Part shown: piece by piece, positions 32,922 through 46,578 of the stretch | Numbering within the stretch: the first letter of the stretch is position 1 | Layout of the letters: every line of letters starts with the position of its first letter | DNA from: Bombyx mori | Taxonomy: Eukaryota; Arthropoda; Insecta; Lepidoptera; Bombycidae | Assembly: GCF_030269925.1 (NCBI RefSeq) | Contig: NC_085109.1 | Span: forward strand, 8,680,001-8,744,000 | DNA: 64,000 nt | Reading direction: 5' to 3' | Notes under the pieces: generated by a model | Told to the model about the DNA's origin: nothing | The model's input: only the letters and a program-made list of their open reading frames with translations | Databases searched by the model: none | Program-made: the position numbers and the translations under genes

Positions 32922-33164
32922 AATATAGCACAATATAAATAAAGATGGAAATCAAAGGAGGTTTTTTACAAATGGCCAATCCAAAAAGACACACTGTAGA
33001 ATGTGCTAAAGGGAACAGTTATCGAAGCTCATAAATAATACGATGTAAATTACGTAATTGCTCATGACGTTCACCTTACACTTGAAACTCCGACGTGTGG
33101 GTATTCTTTCTCGCATACTTTTCATCTACCGATAATTCGGTGCGTCTTGTTAGTCCAGATTTTT

Positions 33165-33260
33165 AATTGGTCCATGGCAGACCTGGCCGACGTAGTGGAA
33201 TGTGGCTATGATTGCTCATGGACATTGGCAATCCTGAGTGCTGCATGTCGGAGGGGCTTT
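33165..33260 (-). repeat. Diverged relic of the 51869-type LINE tail
   Basis: The minus strand retains ATTGCCAATGTCCATGAGCAA-like sequence seen at 51869. It is weak and old. Confidence 0.3.
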
Positions 33261-33474
33261 TTTAACTCAAAAAACTACGTGGTTTAGCTATGAATAATAT
33301 GTCATCCAAATAGTTAGTTATAATTATTATTCTACGAGATACATACACAGTTGGGATTTTACCAAATTTGTTGTTATTTTTTGATCAAATAAATTTATCA
33401 TTAAAACTACTTTTTTGGTTAATGTCGCGATTTTCTTTTGCAGTTTCACGAACGATTGACTTTTTTTTATGAAG

Positions 33475-33640
33475 GAAAGATTACTGGTAGCTAGGAGGCT
33501 ACTAGGACAGGTGGGCGAGTAAAGGCTCGTCCAGGAGGGATGAGATTTGCTAATAGCTGCCCAAGCGCCTCCAAAGGAGATCTAACCACTCTAGGGCAGC
33601 TGCTTTGCGAATGAATCTGACGGACTAACCGTGACCGAAA
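33475..33640 (-). mobile_element. Jockey-type LINE 3' UTR fragment (family B)
   Basis: The minus strand matches the distal 3' UTR at 8325-8460 (AGATTCAT...GCGAAGCAG, CTCGGGCAGCT-like, ATCCCTCCTGG). Confidence 0.65.
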
Positions 33641-34904
33641 CGAATACTATTTATTAAATACTTACGTGTTTGAAATGTCAGAAATAAGGTAATGACCAAA
33701 ATAACACGCGATTAAACCATAAGGGTAGCTTTAAGTACGTGTACGACTCGCAAAAACCAAAGAAAGCACCAAATAAAGATATTCAATTCAAACTAATGAC
33801 CATTTAATTTATGTATTAATGAAATCATTTAGCGATTTCCCTGTATTAATCCTGACACATGTTTATAGGGTTAAAAGTATGGTAAATAAAAAAAGTTCTA
33901 GTACAAAGTGATAGTTTAAAGTTTCGCTCCTCGTATCGTGATGTTGATAAAATATAGGTATTATTATAATCTATGATGTAAAATCAGATAAGTCGTGAAG
34001 AAATGCAACGCTCACGATCCTGACCATTTTGTTATGCGCATGAATAATTTGTATCCATAATAGATTTATGAATCTAAAACGAAAATAAAAACGTAGTATG
34101 CGATTTGATCTATGTTTCAAAAGTAATGAAACATATTCTAAATGAAAAAAAAATCTAAAAAAAAAATGTTTAAATATTATGTTGTCAATTTTGAAGATTG
34201 ACAACTTGTTTTTGCCTGGGGTGAGAATTAATTTTGACAATGCAACTTTGTTTTTGAATGTGGTGTTTAGTCGGTTAGTGCATCGTAGGCTACATTACTA
34301 CATTATTCGGCAACATTACCCACTTAAAAATAACTAAATGGAAATTTAATATAAACATTAATAATTAGTATATATTTTTATTGTTCTTGTATATATATTT
34401 TTTATTTTTTTATAAATAAATAATTTTGTTATATTGAGGAAGATACGGCTGCAACTATGTATTAGTTTGAAAGTTGCACGTAGCAACCAGTATTATGTTG
34501 TGAAGGAACCGGACTAACAATAGACGATTTTATTACGCGCATCATCAATTTACATTTTTATTTTACGTACGAATTTATTTAATTACTACATTTATCGAAA
34601 TAAGGATTTATCTTACAATAAAATAATTAAACATATTTTCAAATGTCACTTACTATGTTCACGTTTAGCACAAGCAATACGATAAAGCATCCAAAAGCCA
34701 CGATGTCATATCGTGTATGATTTAATGTATGATTACGGATTCATTCACAAAAACAAACCGGAGTTATAGGAACAGGTCTGTTTTGACGTTCCACCGGTTT
34801 ATTGTTCTGGTAAAAAATTCAGGACATTTTCATTCGTTTTTCGCTATGTCTTTTATATAAATTACTATAGATGAGTTATTTAATGGCCAATCTCATACAG
34901 AGAT
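33641..34904. other. No recognised gene
   Basis: Very AT-rich; nothing nameable. Confidence 0.4.
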
Positions 34905-35028
34905 CGCGACCTCAAATCTCAAGGTGGGTGGCGGCATGCTGGGATGTCTATTGGCTTTGGTAATCCTTTAACCACGAACCAGCCGCCAGGTGGGCTCTGA
35001 GCTGGTCTGCCCAACAACGGCAATAAAA
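34905..35028 (+). repeat. Bm1 SINE, old 3' fragment
   Basis: 'atctcaaggtgggtggcg' and a diverged tail with CCAGGTGGGCTCTGAGCTGG, ending AATAAAAAA. Confidence 0.7.
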
Positions 35029-36659
35029 AATACACGCATTTAAATACGCGTGTCTAAATTATAATAGTAAAACGTTATAATTACGTCCGTTAGACGCTGA
35101 CTGTACCCAATCTGGAAGGAAGTCGGCTTGTTTACCTTCATTTCTCGATATATAAAAAACCAGAAATATCGAAGACGGCATAAAAATTACATATTTCATT
35201 CACACATAAATATCGACAAAACCCGTAAAATAAACATTGATAACATCTATAAAACGAACAAATCCACGAATTACATTAAGAGCTTAATAAAAAGTACTAT
35301 TTAAATCGTCATTACTGTTGACCTTAGCACTGCCCACTGTGAGCTGGAATGCATTAATGTCGTCCTCGCACTTTGCTTCAGCATTACAAAAACAAACTTT
35401 TGTTTGCACCCAAGCGAATTAGGTCTACTGATCATTCAGTGTATTTTAAAAGCACCGCGTAATTCGAAGCGTATCGTTCGAGTGTAAATGTAAATTTGTT
35501 TTCGTGGATGGTTTAATGCGAGAGCTTCTTGTCCGTTATTAGTCAGAAACTGGTCCGGCTTCCTACGTTCATAGGATGTTGCTCCATATACGCTATTCAT
35601 TAAGTTAATGGCTTTGGGATTACGATGATTTTTGTTGCGAAACCACGATATGAATCTTGAAATCGATTTAGTGTTTGTAATTGAATTTTGTCTCGAGGGT
35701 TGTGAAATCAATTGATACTGTGAAACAGATGTTATATGATGTGCATTCAAACAATTTCTGATTCTGGCAATAGTTTATTATTTAATTCACATCTAGTGCG
35801 GCCGTTTGGTTCTGTATCGTATTAACCGTCTTGTCTAAAATTTACGTTTATAAATTTCTCACATTTTTACCATTGAATTTTAAATTTAATCAAGAACTCA
35901 TGATAATTTTAGTTTTTAATGTTATTAAATCGCTCATTTTTTTCTTAGATAATACGTTCGCCAAATTCGCGATTCTCAAAACTGTAACATTCGGAAAATA
36001 CACTTCAAATTGAAGTTAAAGATATGGTTTTTAAATCGAAATCCCTTTCAGTTCGAAAGCTATCGAAATGTCATATTAAATATTTAATATTGTTAAACTA
36101 GCTTCGCTCTATGAATGTACTACACAGAGGAGTTGACGTTAATAAATAACCAGAAACTCTTAGAGCAATCAATAAAACATTTATTTGTTTATTTAATCGC
36201 AGAATACCGATCATTACTGTGAAACGTAACTATTTAACATACTAATCTGTGATTGTTAACATGAGACGTTTCAAAAGTACCGCCTTCAAGCGACTTTAAT
36301 CCCAAATCGAATATGAATAAGAACGTAATTTGTTTGTGCTGGTTTTTTTTTTCAAATCGTGCTTACGGTAGCTGGAATTAAGGGTCAAAGAGATCAACCG
36401 TGATCGAAAACTGATATTAGAGATAGTAAATGGAGTGACGCATGCGTGAATGAGATATCAGTGGCGCAAGGACTGACGAAACAGTCGTGTCGGTGACTGT
36501 ACATCAGTGACTACTAGTTTTTTTAAATGGATCTAAAATTCGGGGACCGACAAAGCCGCTCCCGTAATAGAAGATAACCAGACTATATTATATGGTTACT
36601 ATTTTTGTTTAATGACTGCACGTTCTAAGCGAGTCGCATAGAGAAATAGGCAGGTTGCT
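35029..36659. other. No recognised gene
   Basis: A 104-codon minus ORF (35436-35750) is rich in Asn/Ser/Gln and has no recognised domain. Nothing firm. Confidence 0.3.
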
Positions 36660-36910
36660 GAATCCTTTTTTAATTATTGTTCGCGTAGGTAGGTCGATGA
36701 GCACACAGCCCAACAACGTAAATGCTGCCACCTAAAGCAGCCTACCTTGCCTGCCTTAATGCATGAGTTCCAAGGTTTCAGCTTAATAGTGCCTATCCTT
36801 CCCATACCTACCCCATCCTTCAAATGGAAACCTATTACGGTTTCACGGCAGAAATAAGCCGGATGTTTCTACCCGTTTGGGTACACCGAACATCCTGCCA
36901 CCGGTAATAA
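36660..36910 (-). repeat. Bm1 SINE, strongly diverged copy
   Basis: The order of Bm1 landmarks on the minus strand is preserved (catcctgccaccggtaa at the 5' boundary, 'cacggcagaaataag', the tail at 'gagcacacagccc'), with an inserted segment and many changes. Confidence 0.65.
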
Positions 36911-37557
36911 CCTACAATTACCAGCTTACAACACTGACCAATCAATAAGAATACATTATGCAAGTTTATAAAATTTGAAGAGTCATTAATATAGGACCAA
37001 GTTACTACTGCAACGTTGACAGCAGCTGCTCGTGAACAATAGAAGACCGCTAATTAGTTAGAAAATTTTATATCTGTTTTCCTTTGGACCACAGCATTGT
37101 CGTATAGATCTTTTAGACCACGGATGTTGAAATTTGACATAAATAAATTTTTACGTCTGAAAATTATATATATTTTTCATTCGATAAATACGCGAACGAG
37201 CTTAGAACCGATCTGGTGATAAATGGTTTATCGGAGACATTAAGTACCAGTTTAAATTGTATTGTATAACGGCTATCCCACTCCCACTGAGTTGTAATGT
37301 TTGTTCATCAATGGCTTCATTATAAAGAATTGAATTTATAGACGGTGATCATTTCATTCTAAGTGAACGATCTATCTATATCGATATTTAAACATTATTG
37401 GCGTTAATTTATCCTCAAATTTATGCTGTTTTTTGTGGATCACAATAAAACATTGATATATGTAGAAGCTCATCATGTTATACGACCTTTACGACTTTAA
37501 GAATTGGATCGGTAACAAAGTCAAGTGAAATCTCGTTAAGCCGTTTTTACATATATA
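36911..37557. other. No recognised gene
   Basis: 37195-37310 may contain a very old Bm1 fragment (gagcttagaaccgatctgg). Otherwise nothing. Confidence 0.3.
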
Positions 37558-37868
37558 TTTTTTCCTACCTATGCTGATAGCCTTGAGAGGCTATATCAGC
37601 TTCGCTCTAACATGTAGGTGAGCTTACGGGGCTCAAACCGGAGTGGTGCTAATACTGGCCCTAGCAAGAGCAGTGCTTTACAGAATCTACCACCGGATCG
37701 GAAACGCGACCCACTGAGAAGATCCGGCGAGAAACTCAGTGGGCTGTGTCTATCGGTTAATTCGCTCATCGAGCCCTTCGTCGCAAGCGACGGGTTCGAC
37801 GAGGACGGTGACCGGTGCTTGTGGTGGTCTAAATGCACCGTTGATGGATCAGGAGAATCCGTAATGAC
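37558..37868 (-). mobile_element. Jockey-type LINE, 5'-truncated (family A)
   Basis: Minus-strand copy from the ORF2 C-terminal codons to the A tail (T run at about 37558). Both pseudoknot stems are intact; the coding part is frameshifted. Confidence 0.85.
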
Positions 37869-38137
37869 AATTTTCACATTAACCACGAATCAATATACGC
37901 CGGAATACGTCAAGCTGACCATTAAAATTATCTGCGTCGACTCTAATCTGTTTAAAGTTGCCATCAGCTATAATAAATAAAAGGGGCCTTTGATGTTCGC
38001 CGGCCGTTTTAAATCGACCCGCACGACTCATTTACGCTTCCAATTAAGCGCGAAAAATATCGCACTAACGGAGGTAAAGTTGAAGTCATGCAGGACTTTT
38101 TGACGAAGACAATGTTAAGAGGAATACTTAAAAACGA

Positions 38138-38446
38138 TATTCTCCTCCTTGCGTCGATAATCCTCAGTGCTGAGGGTCGTGGCCTCCTCTAATAACTTTC
38201 TCCTGCATTATCTTTCGCCATTCCTGCCTGTCCTCGGCTGTGTGGTTAGCAAAGTGGACTGAAGTATTGAGAGTGGAGTGTATTTGATCCGACCAGCGCA
38301 TTGAACTTCTGCCTCTGGGCCTTCTTCCGTATACCTTGCCTGCTACCAGCAGCTTTTCCAGATTGTCACCTCTCTTTCTGGCGATATGTCCAAAGAACTC
38401 GAAACTCCTCCGCGCGCATGTAGTGCTGAGGCGCATTGGAATCTAG
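38138..38446 (-). mobile_element. LINE fragment with ORF2 C-terminus
   Basis: A 90-codon minus frame (38436-38164) encodes EFFGHIARKRGDNLEKLLVA, then GRRPRGRSSMRW, and ends IRGGHDPQH-stop. This is the typical C-terminal end of an arthropod LINE ORF2 protein. A second copy at 59168 has the same ends. The LINE clade (RTE, CR1 or jockey-like) is not decided. Confidence 0.7.
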
Positions 38447-40545
38447 AGCTCGGTAAGAATGGATTCGTTGAAAAATGATATAAACTTGGTTTCATGGCTA
38501 TCAATTTGATTTTCAATATCAGAAGTTGTTGTTTGCTTCTAGGTCTCAATATTGCAATTTATTCTTTTCTTCTCAACCACTCCTGGTTTTCTTGTCTTTC
38601 TTGTGAGTATTAATCAATTAAAGTTGATTATGAGTCGTTCTATGAATCCTTGTTTGAATCTATTGTTTTAATGGTGTCTTTGTACATTATATTTAAATAG
38701 TGTATATATAAGTTTTCGTAGCTTCCCTCTAAGGCTGTCATGCTATTTACTCATATACATATACAGTACACGCCACTAAATAAATCGAAATTTGTAGATG
38801 GTAAAAGTTCAATATTTAAATGTTAATTCGTCCACGGTAATTTGCACTTTTTACATAATGTCTTTATGTGGGTTCAATCATCTCTAATTACCCGCTATAA
38901 CTGCTCGAAGTTTTCAAGACGAAAACAATATCATGCCCTTGCCTTTAGTTTTGTAAGAACGCTGTGTAGTGTAGCCGAGGCCTTACGTCCTCAATTAAAT
39001 GGAGAAATATCGTGGCCACCGAAACTAAGTGACAGTTTTGGGCTCATCAACATTGCTCCGGACATTGTTTGCCTTTATTTGTTGAAACGACAATTCACGT
39101 TTTTGAATCCGATGTTTTGGCGGTGATATGAAATGTTTGAGTACATAATTTGAGGCCGAATTCTTATGAAGTTACGGCAATTATGAAAATGCGTTCTCAT
39201 TGTTTAACGCGTACTTGTTTTATGTGTTCATTGTGCCTTAAAGGCAGCCGAGTATTTTTATGATAAGAAAGATTGGTTTTATAAATTCTGAAGCCGTAAT
39301 TGGTGACAGAGCCGATTACGGAGGGTGTATTATGAGGGCGCATGGGTTGAGCAGGTACCTGAACTATCTTACAAATTTCTATTCGATTTGACAGGTGTGT
39401 CAGCCCCTATGCAATACGATTTCGACCTCATGATTTAAAAAGGATGGCGAAGGTTACGTTATTATGTCTACGAGCTCTGGTACCCGGTAAAATGTTAAGT
39501 GAAGGCACGTCTATTTACAGCAACCAAAGTTGACTTTATATATTCATTAGAACTCGATTAATATCCAAATATTTTATTAAAAACAAAACAAATTACTGTA
39601 TTATTTAAAGAAAGGGTGCGTGTACTTATATACGCGCGTAAGAAGTCATACTTTATTTTTATTAAATTTATTTCTTTTTTTTTAATTTAAATTATAATCA
39701 ATTTGAAAAAAAAAACGATTAAACAACATCCTCAAACACGCATATTGGACATTCCTTTTCTTGACATCGTATTAATTCGGTAATTCTCGGTACGGTTCGG
39801 AAAGTTCACCTGCGGCTGTATTCAGACTCGCCAAGTTACGTCGGTCGTATTGTAATGAGCGATTTAGTGGGCAACTTCATTCTGTTAATTTTGTGTCACG
39901 GTGCGCGCGCATCGTAAAATTTCACTTTCATCAATTTTTCATAACGCGCCTAAAGGAGTATAACTTAAAAAATTTACAATTGAACTTATCAGTATAAAAT
40001 ATTATGTTACTTTTCTCGTAAACCCGTTAAAGAGAAACCCTTTCTAAAAATGGTCGTATGAATGACAACTCAAACTAATTGTCGTTCAGAAACTAACAGC
40101 TCTAGTTAAAAATGTTGAAGATAAAATCAAAGAAACTGGCGACTGCATTCGCAGACGATCCAAAGCCTCGTGTGAAGTGACAGCTGATTCGATTCGATCG
40201 AGATACATTCCAACATAACAATATTAATCAAAACCTCAAAAAACATTTTGTGCCTTAACTCTTTTCTCATAAGGTCGATGTTATTGTAAGCAAAAGTAAA
40301 ATTAAACGTGCGGTCCACGCGTCTCATCTTCAACGGATCAGAGCATCTTAATGCGGAGTCTGTGAGAATTAATTCCGTAGTTTAATGACCTTTACGTCAA
40401 ACTAATCTGTGACAACGTTGTGGGAAAGCCTACAAATGTATGTTAATCTTGTTCGGTTATTTAATTATGTTATTCGTTTGTTAAGTGTTAAGTTGTTGAC
40501 AGTACGAATGTTAGAAGAATACTCGCTATGAGTTTAATAGTTTTT
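38447..40545. other. No recognised gene
   Basis: A 94-codon plus ORF at 38842-39126 lies in a patch of higher GC and shows no known motif. The rest is AT-rich. Confidence 0.3.
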
Positions 40546-40641
40546 AAATTATCCTGAGAGGAGATATAGGAGAGGCCTATGTCCAGCAGTGGACGACTGT
40601 GGGCTGTTGATGATGATGATGATGACGATGAAATTATCCTG
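40546..40641 (+). mobile_element. Ultra-short LINE tail insertion with 11-bp target duplication
   Basis: AAATTATCCTG (40546-40556 and 40631-40641) flanks a 74-bp insert with GGCCTATGTCCAGCAGTGG and a (GATG)n tail. The family is the same as at 7687-7752. Confidence 0.8.
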
Positions 40642-40829
40642 TGTATCCTTAAAAAATATATAAGCCAAAAATTTTATTTTCATAGCACTGTTAGCGCCAA
40701 CGAGCTCAAAGCCTATCGGGTGTTAAGTAGTTTTTGGGGTGTAAGATCGAAGTCCCAATTTGAGTTTGTGTTTGCAGCCTGACTTCGCGTCCGATATAGA
40801 CAGGATCATTGTATCTACTTTATACGGTA

Positions 40830-41205
40830 TTAGTCGGTTTAACCGGAGTGATATGGGAGTGCTCATAATGAGTGCTCCCATGGGACTGAGCTGTCCTCAT
40901 TCGTCACTTTCCCCCACATTGTTGGGGTGCCCCCCCTATGGGGACCCTTCTCTACCACCCCCGAGGGTGGACCACTCCCCCTTCTGGAGAGTATTTTTAA
41001 ATCAGTCCCTCCCCGCTTCGGTCTTCCCCTTCTGGGGAGCCCAGTGAGCGCCTAAGTAGTACTCTGGTTTGTAGAGGTGGGGCCGCGGCATGGGGCCGGT
41101 GGCGGGCCCCTCGTCGTTTTTCGCAGGGAGCATCTGCCCGGGTAGTGGGATTTGCCCCGAGGCCCGTTCCGTGCCTCCGTAAGGGGGTACGACGACCTAT
41201 TTTGA
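40830..41205. repeat. GC-rich island, probable LINE-derived
   Basis: About 370 bp of conspicuously GC-rich DNA in an AT-rich setting, with repeated motifs (CCCCCTTCTGGAGAG and CCCCTTCTGGGGAG) and a long hairpin at 40853-40881 (ATGGGAGTGCTCAT / ATGAGTGCTCCCAT). No long ORF. It resembles LINE untranslated sequence in composition, but the family is not recognised. Confidence 0.45.
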
Positions 41206-43984
41206 TTTGATGCGGTATTAAAAACGATATAATAACGCATATTTTTACCTTTATGACTCGATGCTATAGCTCCATCGTGGAAATCGTGATAGTTTGTTAA
41301 GTACGTGTTTCCTTAGAAAATATGGTACCTACCTGCGGGTTTTGGAACGGTGTTCCACTCTGTTCGAGCTCTGCGATGACTATGAATATACATATTAAAA
41401 TTTTTTCAACGGAAAGTAGAATGGTCAACGAATAGACTTTTGGTTGGAAGTGGTTGCCTCCGCTCAATCATACGAGTAGCATGGTCAATTGTAAGCCACA
41501 CTGAGGCGTGGTCGTATCTCTGCTTGCTGACGACTGTTTTGATACGTCTTAAGAAATATACGTTATTATATACACTTTAAGTATATAAAATCAAATGCAG
41601 CAAATATAATAATAGCATAAATTCTGTTGCCATTTATATAATTGTTAATAATTGTGAAATTATTGTTGAAATTTTTTTGAATTTACCCTGAACATCTATA
41701 ATTAAAAACGTCGATAGTATTAGTTAATTATGATTGGAAATAGAACAAATAGATGCTACATTACGAGCGTGTGGTAATCGTTTTTCACTAATTAGTAATA
41801 ATACCGTAGAGCGACTTACAAAATGCTCATAAAATTCAGGCTTGATCAAAATTGAAAATTTTAATACAATGGTCTAGTCAGACCCGTTAAGATTCATCAC
41901 CGTCTCAATTCCTTAGAATGTAATCCGGCTTAATTGAATATCGGCTGCAACGTAACGGTACGGGGATACCTTTCGCCTAGCTGTCGTACTAACCACAATG
42001 GACCGGGTAATCTTCTACATGCCGACACCTTGGAACGACCTAGAATTATCAAGGGCTCGCGAAATAAGGAAGGAGGATTTGCGTTAGTAAAACATAGATG
42101 AATTCATAAATGTATACATATTTATAATTTTTCAATTATTTATAAGTGGATTATATTTATTCAGTTTATTTTAATAATAATAATAATAATAAATTTTTAT
42201 TTCAGAATTAAATTCCATATGAAGTGTTAGTAATACGAAAAAAGTACATTTTATTTATTTTACATTGACCATGGCTGGTCTTGAGCCAACATGGACTTCA
42301 TTCCAGTGCCTCAGTATAGAGCAGCAATAGCGACTCCCATTTGTTAAGTCCACATTTATTGGTCTGTTTCAAGATTTGAAAATCACTTCAGCTAATTTTG
42401 TAGTTCTGTATTTCTTGGGTTTTGGGCCATTTTTTGAGCATTGGAAAGAAAAAATAGTACAAATTTAATTTGCAGAGTAGCAAAAACGTAATTTGCGATC
42501 ATATTTCGTATTGCATTTATTTTATTAAGCCCTAAACGATTTCACATACACATAAAGTTATCAAAACTTGACAGTGAATTTAAGTCAAGCCGCAAAAAGA
42601 TTTTTAGTATAAATTACAGCACCAATAAAACTATATTAATACAGTTTCTTACACATGCATGTCCATTTAATTAAAAATAATTGTATTAAATAAAGATTGA
42701 AAACATGCTAATTAAATAACTCGAGCAGTTAACACGTCGTTATAAATTGGTTACGTATTCACACATTAAGATGCTCATTACATCTTCATCTTCCTCTATA
42801 TAACGTGTGTGTGCTGGCTAATAATAACGTATGATAGAAAATCCATGATTTGATTTTTGTGACACCGATGCATTGAATTAATTTTAGAATTTTTAGGATA
42901 TTGGTATTAGTGATTAGAGGCTTTGTTAGCCTTACTTTCTGAATCCAGGGTGTGTGATTTCACGGTATAGTAAGGCCGCAGACTACCATATTACTTACGT
43001 TAACCAAGTTCAATGAGGAATACTAATAAAAATTAAGATGTCTTATTTTGAATTTAATTAATAAACTTAACTTAAATTACTAAACAAAGAGTTACCAAGC
43101 AATAGTTACCAAATAGTTGTATCTTAGTGATACAAATTTTTTTTTAAGTCAAATTTCAATTTCAAGGCGAAAACTTTCAAGTTCAACGCACGTCTTGAAG
43201 TCGATGAAAATGAAATTTCCGTTACACGGACACATGTCAAGCTATTAAAACACAGGAATCACAGCTTTATACACGTAAGAACAGCTCTTTTAAAATTGGT
43301 CTCCATAACTGTATCAAAACAGGCTCACGTTCTCACGCGTCACAAGCTGGTATTAATAAAGTCGACAAGGTATAAAGAAAAAAAAAAAAAAACGGAAAAA
43401 TATATGTAAGTACGTTCTAGGAAGACCCGCGTAACTTGATAGTTTAGAAGATGCCATGAATACGCAGTTGAGTAACTTGTTCTTGATGTATCGTTATTAA
43501 TAAAATCAGTCATCGAGATACGATTTGACGTATAGATTTCGTTTATTACACAATACACTAAACAGTCAATGTTTTACGTTCATGGAATTAATATTTAATT
43601 CTAGCTCATTGTACTTATTGTTAATACAATATGATAGTATGATGTTTTCACGGATTTGAGACGAAATTTATTTAATTTTAATTAAATTATTAACGAGATG
43701 GTATTATAAAGGTTTTGTTTGATTTTGTGCGCTATTTTTCAAACTTTTGAACTTTGATATGGATTGCGTAATCAGTAAAAAGGATTTAAATTAAGGTCTA
43801 TAGTACCAATAAATGATCGAAAAATCGGAATTAAGCAGTTTTGTTTATCGCTTAGTGATGCTTGAAATCACAAGTTTGTGTTGTGGGCTTGTTCTAATAT
43901 CTATACATGCTACCCATAATTTGGCGTACAATTTAACAAAATCATAGAATCATTGTTCTTGTATTTTGCTTAAATCTGTGAACA
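41206..43984. other. No recognised gene
   Basis: AT-rich with an (AAT)n tract at about 42172-42192. The part 41880-42070 is less AT-rich but has no long ORF. Confidence 0.35.
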
Positions 43985-44075
43985 AGCTCACGGCTTATTT
44001 GGTGCTAGCTAACCCATGGAAATCGTAGAGTGAATATCGCCACCTACGTTGAGGTTCATATCTCAATTGAATAGT
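43985..44075 (-). repeat. Bm1 SINE, small diverged 3' fragment
   Basis: GAGCTCA-like tail, 'cgccacctacgttgagg' and 'atatctcaa' landmarks in Bm1 order on the minus strand. Confidence 0.5.
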
Positions 44076-44128
44076 AATTATACGCTTTTTGGAGGAATTG
44101 ATTAATTGATTGATTTATTAATTATTTT

Positions 44129-44426
44129 AAAGTCATCGTAGCCTAAACAATAATACGTCCAGTGCATTTGTATGTAATGATGCACTGGTGTTCGAATTTC
44201 GCAGGCGGTTACCAATTTTTCTAATGAAATACGTACTTAACAGATGTTCACGATTGCCTTCGACGGTAAAGGAACAACATCGTTTAATAAAAATCAGACC
44301 CGCAAAATAATAACTTCATATTTACTGGTGGTAGGACGTCTTGCGAGCCCGCATAGGTAGGTAACCACCACCCTGCCTATTTCTGCCATGAAGCAGTAAT
44401 AAACGCATTAGGTTTGAAGGGTGATG
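44129..44426 (+). repeat. Bm1 SINE with head, 3' half missing
   Basis: Head (B box GGTGTTCGAATTTC), linker and body up to 'ggtttgaagggtgatg', where another repeat (44425-44713) begins. The Bm1 tail is not found on the other side, so the junction is a deletion or fusion rather than a simple insertion. Confidence 0.8.
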
Positions 44427-44713
44427 TTTTTCTTTTTATAACGCCATCTTGTTGTATCTTTGAAGCAGTTAGTTGCTCTCAATTAAGAAAAATAGTATTA
44501 TTATTTGCCAATAAATGTCGGGAAGAGTCATAAAGTTCATTGAAAACACGAACAAAACAATATTTTCTGAAAATAAATCGTAGCTAGATCGATTTATCGC
44601 CCCTGAAATCCCCTGTATACTAAATTTTATGAAAATCGTTGAAGCCGTTTCCGAGATTCAGATTATATATAATATATAAGTGTACAAGAATTGCTCGTTT
44701 AAAGGTATAAGAT
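44425..44713 (+). repeat. Lepidopteran interspersed repeat, copy 2
   Basis: Matches 9330-9603 through GTAGCTAGATCGATTTATCG to GCTCGTTTAAAGGTATAAG, with a slightly longer TA tract. Confidence 0.65.
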
Positions 44714-46479
44714 TTCAAAGGTATTATTTATGGGAATTATAATGGGAACTACTAGAAGATGAAATTCGAAAATAAGCTATAAGTCTACTTATGTTGGATG
44801 TGAAAGTAGCACAAGTGATGGTCGAGGAAGCCAGGGCTTCATTTATTTTAATTAACAGCCGGACATGCAGTGTCCCGGTCATAAAATTCACATTTACTTT
44901 AATAAATGATTAATTTAATAGATTACATCTACATATATGTATGTGAAAATGCTTGTTTTACCTTACATAGGATTTTTTTGTATGATTTATATGTCATATT
45001 TATTATTATTTATTCGACTTAATGTGTGACGAATTCACCAAATAGAAGTTATAATGGTTCTCATTTTGTGATTTTGGTTGAAAAATTACAAAATACGACT
45101 TTAGTTTGATTTATATTTTCAATCAAAAATGTTTTGACATATGGCCTGAAAGTTTCTGTGAAAAACAAACATAATATAGAAGAAGAATAAAAAAATAAAT
45201 TGTGTGAACCTACATTTAATACTTGTAAATATCAAAATTTTATTGTGCCTTAAATTGGCTATAACGCTAATGACACGGACAATATTTTAGACTTAAAGTG
45301 CCGTTTTTACAAAAAGGTTCAATTACGATCATAAATGATACGGAAATGGTACGAGGTGTATTTGTGAAAACAGTAAAATGATTCGAACTAAATGGACTGC
45401 TTTTTATATTATAACCTTCTCATGACGGTTTTGTGCCAAATTTACGATTGCTGACACTAAAATTGTTATAAAAATTTGTAAGGCAATTTTATTAAGTAAT
45501 CGAACAATATTAATCATATATACATAAATATATCACGCGAACCAGGCTCATGGTCACCCGAAATTTTGACGGCCGTGAGCCAAGAGCGAAGTTGCGAAAT
45601 GGTATGATCAGATAAGGCGTAACTGTTCTGCGCCGAAAGCGAATCTAATTTTTGCTTCTGACATGTGACTTTTCTGTTGCCCATAAATTAAAAGCTGCAG
45701 TCACCATTCCGTTTGACGAAAGGGGATATTTCGATGCTTATCAGAATCTGTCCGTGGTGACGGAGACGGTGACAATGTATTGACTTGGAACCCAGCCAAG
45801 GCAATGACGACTTATTTGCAAAAGTTATGTTAAAATTACGTAATTTACGTAAATTAAAAAAGCATTGTTTTTTTTTTCGTGTTATACTACTATACATTGA
45901 TGTTGTTAAGTAGTTACTTGAAGGCATAAAACAACTAAAAGTCACCACCCGTTTTACAATGAATTCATTCTTTTGAATAGATTGTGTGATAGACATAAAT
46001 CGGAGTCCTTCACCTCCCAAAAGAAATAGGTATAATGTTATATTTCAGGTTAATAAATAGTTAGTAGTAATATCGTAAATAAACATGCATTTACGGCTTA
46101 ACCTCGCGTTTACCGTTTTAAGTTTATTGTTTTTAATGTTTTGAATATTTTTGAAGAATGACATTTGCTGAACGGGTATGATAATTTTCAACAAACTCTG
46201 TGGACGTTAGTGCCGATCATTTAATAAGATTTTTTTACAAAAAAAAACCGCGAAATAATAAAAACAAGTCAACGAGATGCTATTGACTGAAAAAGAAAAC
46301 GCGTTCCTAATAAAATAACTGGGATATTCTTATCGTAACGATGACGCCGTAAGTAAAATAAACTTTCAGTCCACTTTCTACACTGACACTCTCTACTCTG
46401 ACGGTCTATAATATCACCGCCTCATCTCTTTCATTCTTTTACGTAACTGTTGACTAAGGAGTTCACCAGAGAATTAGAA
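44714..46479. other. No recognised gene
   Basis: AT-rich; a 110-codon minus ORF (45688-46020) has no recognised motif. Confidence 0.35.
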
Positions 46480-46578
46480 ATACCTACATCAGAGACTTGA
46501 ATCTCATATCTTAAGATATGGTGACGTTCTCTTTATGATTTCTATGGGCACCCGTAATCACTTTACAAGAAGTGGTCC
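46480..46578 (+). repeat. Bm1 SINE, very old fragment
   Basis: 'gagacttgaatctcatatct', 'atttctatgggcacccgtaa' and 'cactttacaagaagtgg' follow the Bm1 order but are heavily mutated. Confidence 0.4.

Noticed and set aside
35320..35430. Minus-strand NAEAKCEDDINAFQLTV-like frame
   Set aside because: No credible acceptor or donor, and a short span; not distinguishable from chance.
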